NCBI GenBank assembly: GCA_002338605.1
Contig: DDIP01000204.1
Span: forward strand, 1 to 12,637
Length of the DNA: 12,637 nucleotides
From: Proteobacteria bacterium UBA1847
GTDB lineage: Bacteria; Pseudomonadota; Gammaproteobacteria; Steroidobacterales; Woeseiaceae
Direction: 5' to 3'
Within the stretch, counting starts at the first letter, position 1. Every line of letters starts with the position of its first letter. The position numbers and the translations under genes were made by a program. The notes beneath the pieces are model-generated. The model did no database searches and was not told the origin of the DNA. It was given only the letters and a program-made list of their open reading frames with translations. Shown piece by piece: positions 1 through 6,439 of this stretch.

Positions 1-585
1 ATCGGCCAGCCGGTCACAAGCTTTGCCGAACTGGCGGAGATCTTCAGCGACGATGAATTGACCGAGCTTGGCAGGGATAGAACCGCATCTTCCACGAACT
101 ATTCGCTAGGCATATCGTATCCCTTGACGCCAAACTTCCAGTTCAACGCTGATGCCGGACGTTCAACGATCGAGGCAACTCCTGATTCCGGCGGCATTTT
201 CGGAGTGCCCGCTTCCGAGTACGACTATTACTCTGGCAGTCTGCTGATGAGTAGCCTCATCAAAGAAGGCGACGTTTCGATAGTCGGGGTCCGGTACTCA
301 AACTCAAGCACATCAAAGGTAACATCGTTTAATATTGACAGTCGCTACCCACTGGGTCGATCCTGGCGCATCAATGCGCGTCTGCGAGTCGACCATCGGC
401 AGATCACGTCGAATGACAGCGAGCAGTGGCTGATTACGCCGGGGATTCGTATTTTTTATCGCCGGAGCCAGAAGTTTCGTATTGAGCTCGAAGCCGGAAA
501 ACTGTTCTCGCAGCAGGAATCAACAGTTTCGAGCCAGGATCGCGAATCTTACTTTATCAATGTCGGCTACCAGGTGTTTTTCTGA
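1..585 (+). CDS. C-terminal part of an outer-membrane beta-barrel protein (5' end outside window)
   Basis: The frame is open from base 1 to a TGA at 583-585, giving 194 visible residues with no credible internal start, so this is the 3' end of a longer gene. The protein is made of alternating polar/aromatic strands, such as residues around NYSLGISYPL, DVSIVGVRYS, SWRINARLRVD and RIELEAGKLF, and ends in GYQVFF. A terminal aromatic residue on the last strand is the classical outer-membrane barrel insertion signal recognised by the BAM complex. From this I infer an outer-membrane barrel of about 8-10 visible strands. The acidic stretch at the start (AELAEIFSDDELTEL) looks like a linker from an upstream domain. 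I do not recognise the specific family. The next gene begins one base after the stop, so the two are probably co-transcribed and translationally coupled. Confidence 0.75.
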   Translation: MGQPVTSFAELAEIFSDDELTELGRDRTASSTNYSLGISYPLTPNFQFNADAGRSTIEATPDSGGIFGVPASEYDYYSGSLLMSSLIKEGDVSIVGVRYSNSSTSKVTSFNIDSRYPLGRSWRINARLRVDHRQITSNDSEQWLITPGIRIFYRRSQKFRIELEAGKLFSQQESTVSSQDRESYFINVGYQVFF

Positions 586-586
586 C

Positions 587-1156
587 ATGAAGTACATAAT
601 CGTCGCCGTAGTTCTTGTCAGCCTCGGTTCATGTGGTGCTAGCAGCGAGCGCATATCAGGCAAACTGGATGTCGGAACCGGCGTAACGATCACCTACAGT
701 CGAACGCCCATGGTTTTCTACGTCGACAAGTCCGGGCAAGCGGCTTATGCACGAAATGTGCTGTATGTCGGACCGCTGGAAGTCAATCGGATGGGTAGGT
801 TTCGCTACTACCTGTGGTTGGGGATCTGGAATACCTTGCAAGACCCAATTAGTGGCAAATCACGCGATGGTTTCGAGTCGATCGTTATTTACGCTGACGG
901 TGAACCGCTGCCCCTGGAAGTTTCGGGCTGGTCACCCGACTCTATTGGCGCCAGCGAGGATGTGTATATTCGGCCGGTTTCGTCTGCAGCCGATGCGTAC
1001 TACGAAGTCACTATCGATCAACTCAGACTCATCGCCGCTTCAAGCGACGTTCGCATTCAGACGACCGGGATCAGGCCGCAGGTTTACGAGCCCTGGGACG
1101 CGCAACAATCGGCGCGACTCGGCCTGAAGGCATTCCTGGAAGAATCCGTCTACTAG
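587..1156 (+). CDS. Small putative lipoprotein, function unknown
   Basis: 189 residues. The ATG at 587 is chosen because it gives a complete lipoprotein signal: MKYIIVAVVLVSLGSC, with hydrophobic residues 3-12 and the lipobox LGSC ending at Cys16. The same frame stays open upstream to 482, but that extension lies inside the barrel gene and would bury the signal peptide. The mature part has a predicted beta-rich pattern (VTITYSRTPMVFYVD, SIVIYADGEPLPLEV, DVRIQTTGIRPQVYEPW) and no cysteine after the lipid-anchor Cys. I do not recognise a family or catalytic motif. Its start lies one base after the stop of the upstream barrel protein, so it is likely a periplasmic lipoprotein partner made with that barrel; this is inference from context only. 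Confidence 0.75.
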   Translation: MKYIIVAVVLVSLGSCGASSERISGKLDVGTGVTITYSRTPMVFYVDKSGQAAYARNVLYVGPLEVNRMGRFRYYLWLGIWNTLQDPISGKSRDGFESIVIYADGEPLPLEVSGWSPDSIGASEDVYIRPVSSAADAYYEVTIDQLRLIAASSDVRIQTTGIRPQVYEPWDAQQSARLGLKAFLEESVY

Positions 1157-1193
1157 GGAAATACCGTATCCCGATCAAGTATCACCCCAATTC

Positions 1194-1213
1194 AATAATG
1201 CGGATCAGTCCGC
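1194..1213 (+). promoter_or_regulatory. Possible promoter/operator upstream of the copper unit
   Basis: In the 70-bp gap before the DUF2946-like gene, AATAAT (1194-1199) matches five of six bases of a sigma70 -10 box. It abuts a perfect 5-bp inverted repeat, GCGGA-TCAG-TCCGC (1200-1213), which would overlap the transcription start. I find no good -35 hexamer at 16-18 bp upstream, so an activator could be needed. The hairpin has no T-run and is not a convincing terminator for the upstream pair. This is a weak call. Confidence 0.2.
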
Positions 1214-1226
1214 TAGACTGCCGGGT

Positions 1227-1634
1227 GTGAGATTGCGTCAAAAAAATCGGAGTTTACCGATCCTGCTGTTGTTGGGCGGATTGGCATTGCGCGCCATTAC
1301 CCCGCTCGGCTACATGCCCTCAACCTACGGCAGCGCTTACCTTTTCGAGCTCTGTCCTGACCAGCTTCCGCCCGGATTTACCTTCACCAACGCAAGCTCG
1401 CACCACCATCACCATCATGACAACAGCGATGCAGCAGCAACGCCATCGGACTCAGCAGATCTCTGCGACTTTGGGCACCTGCTGGTCTCTGTAATTGGTG
1501 TCGAAGCGTCCGCAATTGAAGTCGGCAATGCCATCTTGGCGGTGACGAACGATTTCGCGGTCGCCAGCGAACCCGAACTCGTCACAATTTCTGCCTATCG
1601 TTCGCGCGCACCGCCTGCCCGGGTAACTGCTTAG
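1227..1634 (+). CDS. DUF2946-like small secreted protein with a natural His6 run
   Basis: 135 residues from a GTG start. The N-terminus is basic then hydrophobic (residues 8-22), resembling a signal anchor. The pattern RAITPLGYMPS (22-32), a Cys at 43 followed by Pro, a histidine/aspartate-rich stretch (six His at 59-64), a second Cys at 80 in DLCDFGH, and a C-terminal RAPPA (127-131) together match my memory of the DUF2946 family. Those proteins are often found beside copper TonB receptors or copper chaperones. The His-rich segment suggests metal binding in the periplasm; that is inference. It lies 55 bp ahead of the copper receptor on the same strand and is probably in the same transcript. 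No good Shine-Dalgarno precedes the GTG, so the start is uncertain; a TTG two codons later is an alternative. Confidence 0.75.
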   Translation: MRLRQKNRSLPILLLLGGLALRAITPLGYMPSTYGSAYLFELCPDQLPPGFTFTNASSHHHHHHDNSDAAATPSDSADLCDFGHLLVSVIGVEASAIEVGNAILAVTNDFAVASEPELVTISAYRSRAPPARVTA

Positions 1635-1689
1635 CTTATACAAAATCAGGTTATGCCCTGCCTAAGTACTGTTATCCAGGAGTACCAAC

Positions 1690-3762
1690 ATGAATTCCCA
1701 ATTCGTAGCAGCACTAACGCTGCTCGCTGCCTGTGCGAACGCGAGTCTTGCCGCCGGACCGGCCAGCGAAAGCGATGAATCTCTCGACGAAATTATCGTT
1801 GCAGAGCGAACAACCCGATCAAATGGCACCAGGATTGATGTAGCCGATCAATTACTGGTTGATACAGCGATGGCGCTTAAGGAACTGCCGGGGGCCAGCG
1901 TCAATCAAAACGGTGCACTCACCGGAATCGCGCAGTACCGTGGCATGTACGGAGATCGAGTGGCCGTTACGATCGACAATCATTCCATCGTATCGGGTGG
2001 TCCGAATGCCATGGATGCGCCGTTATCCTACATTTCCCCGATGCTCGCAGACTCCATTGTTCTTGATCGCGGTATTGCCAGTGTTTCGTCTTCGCCCGAG
2101 TCGATCGGCGGGCATGTCAATGCATCATTAAATCGCGGGCGGTTCGGTGGCGATGAATTCCGCATGTCAGGGTTCGCCGGAAGCCGGTACTCGAGCAACG
2201 GCGACATCACGACATCCGCTGCCCGACTCACGGTATCGGATTCAACGCATCGCGTTTTGTTACTGACTGAAGTGGACAGTGGGAATGATATTTCCACTGC
2301 ACTTGGAACGATTCGACCGTCCCGGCTGAATCGCGACCGCTATGATTTGAGCTACGGATTCACCGATGGCGACAACCATGTCGTTCTTTTTGCAGGTCGG
2401 CTGACGACTGAGAACTCCGGTACTCCGGCGTTGGCAATGGACATTGGAAGCATCGATACAGACCTTCTCGGGGCGCATTTCCTGTATCGCGTGTCCAGCT
2501 CGCTGAATATTGAAGGCCGAGTGTCGATGAATGAAGTAGATCACACGATGGACAATTTCACACTTCGGCAGGCACCGCCGGCAGCGATGCAACGCGTGAA
2601 TTCCGCGACTGCCGATGGTCAATCTTTTGCGGTGGCCGCCAACATCGCACGGGAACGTGCCAGTATCAGATTCGGCCTCGATGGTGTACTGGCCAATCAC
2701 GACTCGACGATCACAAACCCGAACAACACCGCGTTCCAGATACAGAACTTCTCAAACATCCATCGGGACCTGCTGAGTGCCTTTGCCGAATGGAGCATTG
2801 AGCTTGCATCATCGACCGTGGAACTCGGTGTTCGCTATAAACGCGTCGACACTGACTCCGGACGGGTATCCAGTAGCGGAATAGCAATGCCTGCTGCGGC
2901 AATGCTCCAGGATGCGTTCAACAACTCGGATAGCAAACGACATTTTGACGACTATGATGTCGTCGCAAAATATCGCTATCGCAGCAGTGAACAAATCGAG
3001 TGGCAGTTTGGTGTGGCGAGGAAATCGCGGGCACCTTCCTACCAGGAACTCTATCTGTGGCTACCGCTTCAGGCGACGGGCGGCCTTGCTGATGGCCGGA
3101 ACTATGTTGGTGACCGCAACCTGGATAGCGAATATTCAAACGAAATGAACCTTGGATTCGCCTTGACCACTAGCCGCCTGTCCCTTTCACCTCAATTGTT
3201 TCTCAGGTCTGTCGACGGGTACATTCAGGGTGTGCCTTCGCCGAACAATGCCGCGAACATGATGTCAACAATGATGTCCGGCCAACCCGCCCTGCAGTTT
3301 GCCAATACAGATGCGCGCATCTGGGGTGCCGACATCGACTGGAGCTATGCATTGTCCGACGAATGGACGATAGACGGCGTATTCAGCACCGTTCTCGGCG
3401 AGCGCCGCGATATCGCTGACAACCTCTACCGTCTTGCGCCAGGAAATGCGAATATCCGGATCGGCTACCGCAGGAACGCATGGTCCACATCTGCCGGTCT
3501 TTTCGCCTACGCGAAGGCGGACCGGGTGTCTGAAACCAACGATGAAACAACCAGCCCGGGCTACGCGATCATCAATACTGAGTTCAACTGGCAAGCCAGT
3601 GAGGCAGTAAAGTTTGAAGCGCGTATTCACAACCTGCTGGACCGGTCCTACATCGATCACCTTGCAGGCGTCAATCGGGCGATGGGCTCGGACATTGGCA
3701 TCAATTCAAGGCTTCCGGGGCCGGAACGAATGCTTACAATCGGTGCAATATTGAATTTCTAG
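1690..3762 (+). CDS. TonB-dependent copper receptor, OprC/NosA family
   Basis: 690 residues. An AGGAG at 1678-1682, 7 nt before the ATG, fixes the start. A signal peptide covers about residues 1-22 (cleavage near ASLAAG). A TonB box, DEIIVAER (33-40), is followed by the plug (about 45-160) with the family's GGPNAMDAPLSYISP (103-117), then a 22-strand-type barrel ending in the terminal aromatic of GAILNF. The blocks ALAMD (247-251), VDHTMDNFTLR (283-293) and HNLLDRSYIDHLAGVNRAMG near the C-terminus resemble OprC/NosA copper receptors. Relative to the published OprC copper site (CxxxM plus HxM, recalled), Met108, Met250 and His285/Met287 are present but the Cys position is Gly104. Methionine-rich loops occur at 400-405 and 524-529. 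It would import copper, or a copper complex, across the outer membrane using TonB energy. A hairpin lies 12 bp after the stop. Confidence 0.9.
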   Translation: MNSQFVAALTLLAACANASLAAGPASESDESLDEIIVAERTTRSNGTRIDVADQLLVDTAMALKELPGASVNQNGALTGIAQYRGMYGDRVAVTIDNHSIVSGGPNAMDAPLSYISPMLADSIVLDRGIASVSSSPESIGGHVNASLNRGRFGGDEFRMSGFAGSRYSSNGDITTSAARLTVSDSTHRVLLLTEVDSGNDISTALGTIRPSRLNRDRYDLSYGFTDGDNHVVLFAGRLTTENSGTPALAMDIGSIDTDLLGAHFLYRVSSSLNIEGRVSMNEVDHTMDNFTLRQAPPAAMQRVNSATADGQSFAVAANIARERASIRFGLDGVLANHDSTITNPNNTAFQIQNFSNIHRDLLSAFAEWSIELASSTVELGVRYKRVDTDSGRVSSSGIAMPAAAMLQDAFNNSDSKRHFDDYDVVAKYRYRSSEQIEWQFGVARKSRAPSYQELYLWLPLQATGGLADGRNYVGDRNLDSEYSNEMNLGFALTTSRLSLSPQLFLRSVDGYIQGVPSPNNAANMMSTMMSGQPALQFANTDARIWGADIDWSYALSDEWTIDGVFSTVLGERRDIADNLYRLAPGNANIRIGYRRNAWSTSAGLFAYAKADRVSETNDETTSPGYAIINTEFNWQASEAVKFEARIHNLLDRSYIDHLAGVNRAMGSDIGINSRLPGPERMLTIGAILNF

Positions 3763-3774
3763 GACAATGACCCG

Positions 3775-3805
3775 GGGGGCAGGGCTATGAATTTACCCTG
3801 CCCCC
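3775..3805 (+). terminator. GC-rich hairpin, likely terminator of the copper receptor unit
   Basis: A perfect 10-bp inverted repeat, GGGGGCAGGG (3775-3784) and CCCTGCCCCC (3796-3805), encloses an 11-nt loop and starts 12 bp after the receptor stop codon. It is followed by TTAT rather than a long T-run, so intrinsic termination may be partial. The ATG at 3787 that begins the longest frame of the next gene lies inside the loop. Confidence 0.6.
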
Positions 3806-3864
3806 TTATGAAGTTCAGTTTGCTTGAGCTAGTATCGAAATCTGCCTCTACCGCGTGTCCCGCC

Positions 3865-5139
3865 GTGTCCGATTTGCAACATACTGGCTCCTATTACGCC
3901 GCTTCGGTAATTCACAATACCGGCTACCCGCCGTTGCGAGGCGCGCACAGTGCCGATGTCTGCATCATTGGCGCGGGGTTTACCGGGATCTCGACAGCGA
4001 TATGCCTGGCTGAGCGCGGATACCAGGTTCGAGTTGTCGAAGCGAACAAGGTTGGCTGGGGAGCATCCGGGCGCAACGGCGGACAGCTGATTGCCGGTAT
4101 CGCAGGCGAAAAATACATTGCAAATCACTGGCGCAAGAATCCTTGTGACCTGTTTGGCGAACTCCGCTGGGAAGGACATCGGATCATTCGCGAGCGTGTT
4201 CGCCAGTACGACATCGAGTGCGACCTGAAGTTCGGATATCTCGACGTCGCAATCCGAAAACGTCATCTTACGGCCCTTCAGCAAGACCACGATCACCTGA
4301 CAAACTCAGAATTCCCTTACGATGTTCGTATGCTGTCGCGTGACGAAACCTGCGAGACCATCGGTACCACCGCCTACATCGGGGCGTTGCTTAATATGGG
4401 CAATGGCCACCTTCACCCATTGAATCTCTGCATAGGTGAAGCACGGGCTGCCGCAATGCTGGGCGCTGCAATTCACGAACACTCTCCTGTCATAAAGATC
4501 GAAAAATCAAGACGACCTTGTGTTGTGACGGCCGAGGGCTCAGTAACTGCCGATTCGGTAGTACTTGCCGGCAATGCTTACCACAGGCTTGAACGCAAAC
4601 TGCGTAACGTCATGTTTCCGGTCAACAGTTTTATCATTGCAACTGAACCGTTGTCGGCTGATGTGGTTGCAAAGATCAATCCTCGCGACCTGGCCATTTG
4701 TGATCCCAATTTCGTACTGGAATATTTTCGCCTGAGCGCCGATAAACGCCTGCTGTTTGGTGGGCGCTTTAACTATTTCGGTGACGACCCCGAATACATC
4801 AAGAAGCGGCACCGCAAGAAAATGGCCAGAATCTACCCGGAGTTGGCCAATGCTCGAATCGACTACGCCTGGGGCGGCACAATCGGTGTGCCGCTCAATC
4901 GAGTCCCACAACTCGGCCGTATTGTGCCCAACGTCTACTACTGCCAGGGCTATTCAGGACACGGTATCAACGTGACCCATCTTGCCGGCCAGATCCTTGC
5001 CGATGCTATTGCCGGTACGACGGAACGCTTTGATCTATTTGCAGACGTCAAGCCAATTGTAATTCCAGGTAGTTTCGCACTGCGCAAACCGCTGGTGACG
5101 CTGGGTATGCTGTACTACCGAATCAAGGACCGGATGTAG
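3865..5139 (+). CDS. FAD-dependent amine oxidoreductase, PuuB-like (first of a tandem pair)
   Basis: 424 residues from the GTG at 3865. The frame is open further 5' to ATGs at 3808 and 3787, but 3787 sits in the loop of the terminator hairpin. The GTG gives VSDLQHTGSYYAAS, which aligns with the N-terminus of E. coli PuuB (about 426 aa) and of the downstream paralogue. None of the starts has a good Shine-Dalgarno, so the start is unsettled. A Rossmann FAD motif, GAGFTG (36-41), is followed by a VVEAN strand end and GWGASGRNGGQ, the DAO-family FAD loop. GHLHPLNLCIGEARAA and YYCQGYSGHG are PuuB-type blocks. PuuB oxidises gamma-glutamylputrescine to the aldehyde with O2. The same or a related amine substrate is inferred here, as no PuuA, PuuC or PuuD gene is visible. 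It is probably cytoplasmic and cotranscribed with the next gene 10 bp away. Confidence 0.85.
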   Translation: MSDLQHTGSYYAASVIHNTGYPPLRGAHSADVCIIGAGFTGISTAICLAERGYQVRVVEANKVGWGASGRNGGQLIAGIAGEKYIANHWRKNPCDLFGELRWEGHRIIRERVRQYDIECDLKFGYLDVAIRKRHLTALQQDHDHLTNSEFPYDVRMLSRDETCETIGTTAYIGALLNMGNGHLHPLNLCIGEARAAAMLGAAIHEHSPVIKIEKSRRPCVVTAEGSVTADSVVLAGNAYHRLERKLRNVMFPVNSFIIATEPLSADVVAKINPRDLAICDPNFVLEYFRLSADKRLLFGGRFNYFGDDPEYIKKRHRKKMARIYPELANARIDYAWGGTIGVPLNRVPQLGRIVPNVYYCQGYSGHGINVTHLAGQILADAIAGTTERFDLFADVKPIVIPGSFALRKPLVTLGMLYYRIKDRM

Positions 5140-5149
5140 CGCCGACACA

Positions 5150-6439
5150 ATGGACTACCGATTGCAAAAACAGGAGCACACGCGCTCCTACTACGCTGCG
5201 ACGGCAAACGAGAAGACCGACTATCCGGAGCTGGTCGGTCACGAATCGGTCGACGTTTGCATCGTTGGCGCCGGATTTACCGGTGTTGCAGCAGCGCTGA
5301 CACTCGCTGAGCGCGGTTACAGTGTCGCGCTGCTCGAAGCCAACCGCGTTGGCTGGGGTGCGTCCGGGCGCAACGGCGGGCAGATGATCAACGGCGTCAG
5401 CGGCCTCGAAAAGCTTCGAAAGAAACACGGCGACTGCGTTGCAGATATGCTGTGGGACATGAAGTGGCGCGGCAACGACATTATTCGTGAACGCGTTCGG
5501 AAGTACGACATTGAGTGCGACCTGAAAAACGGCTTCCTTGAAGTCGCACCCAAACCTACGCAAACCGCCTGGTTTGATGACTTTGCCGAAGAACGCCGTC
5601 AACACGGATTCGCTTTCGACTACGAGATCTGGGACCGCGAAAAGACACGCGCAATGCTCGGCACCGACGCATTCCACGGCGCGTTTCTTTGCCATCGAGA
5701 CGGTCATCTGCACCCGCTCAATCTTTGCATTGGTGAGGCGCGCGCTGCACATCAACTCGGCGTGAAGATCTTCGAGCATTCGCCGGCCACCGGCATTGAG
5801 CACGGTGCCCGACCCAGGGTTTTAACGGCGAACGGCGCAGGGGCAGCCGACGCCGTGATTCTGGCCGGCAATGCTTACAGCCGGCTGGAGCCCAGGTATC
5901 TCAATAACCTGGTATTTCCGGCCGGCAGCTACATCATAGCGACCGAGCCCCTGGCTGACGCCGTTGTGAACGAAATCAACCCACTCGATTTGGCGGTCTG
6001 CGACGTCAATGAGGTGGTTGACTACTACCGACTGTCCGCCGACAAGCGCCTGCTGTTTGGCGGTGCGTGCAATTATTCCGGGCGCGATCCGGACAGCATC
6101 AAGTCGTACATCAGCCCGCGCATGCTCAGGATCTACCCGCAGCTTAAGGACGTCCGAATTGATTTTGAGTGGGGCGGGAAGATCGGTATCGTGCTCAACA
6201 GGATCCCTGCTCTTGGTCGTATTCACGGCAATGTTTACTACTGCCAGGGCTATTCAGGGCATGGTGTTTGTCCGACACACCTGATGGGCGAGATTGTGTC
6301 AGACGCCGTCGCCGGAACAATGGAACGCTTTGACCTGTTCGCCGGCATGAAGCATTTTCGGATTCCAGGTTCGCAATGGATGGGCAATCAAATCATTGCG
6401 CTCGGCATGCTGTACTACAAGATCAAGGATCGCTTGTAG
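5150..6439 (+). CDS. FAD-dependent amine oxidoreductase, PuuB-like (second of a tandem pair)
   Basis: 429 residues, starting 10 bp after the stop of its paralogue. The ATG gives MDYRLQKQEHTRSYYAAT, matching the PuuB N-terminal pattern (HT-SYYAA), and supports the shorter start proposed for the upstream copy. The FAD Rossmann motif GAGFTG is at 40-45, with the acidic end of beta2 at Glu63 (ALLEAN) and the FAD loop GWGASGRNGGQ at 68-78. GHLHPLNLCIGEARAA and NVYYCQGYSGHG are shared with the first copy almost unchanged. By eye, somewhat over half of positions are identical between the two, with divergence in the middle (substrate domain, about 115-160) and in the residues just after SGHG (INVTHLAG versus VCPTHLMG). 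No Shine-Dalgarno is evident, so translation may depend on coupling to the first gene. The last 17 bp overlap the convergent amidohydrolase gene. The substrate is inferred only by homology. Confidence 0.87.
   Translation: MDYRLQKQEHTRSYYAATANEKTDYPELVGHESVDVCIVGAGFTGVAAALTLAERGYSVALLEANRVGWGASGRNGGQMINGVSGLEKLRKKHGDCVADMLWDMKWRGNDIIRERVRKYDIECDLKNGFLEVAPKPTQTAWFDDFAEERRQHGFAFDYEIWDREKTRAMLGTDAFHGAFLCHRDGHLHPLNLCIGEARAAHQLGVKIFEHSPATGIEHGARPRVLTANGAGAADAVILAGNAYSRLEPRYLNNLVFPAGSYIIATEPLADAVVNEINPLDLAVCDVNEVVDYYRLSADKRLLFGGACNYSGRDPDSIKSYISPRMLRIYPQLKDVRIDFEWGGKIGIVLNRIPALGRIHGNVYYCQGYSGHGVCPTHLMGEIVSDAVAGTMERFDLFAGMKHFRIPGSQWMGNQIIALGMLYYKIKDRL

Noticed and set aside
1407..1424. Six consecutive histidine codons looking like a vector purification tag
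   Set aside because: The run sits in the middle of a DUF2946-like gene with native flanking sequence, with no linker, protease site or vector sequence around it. A natural metal-binding stretch fits better.
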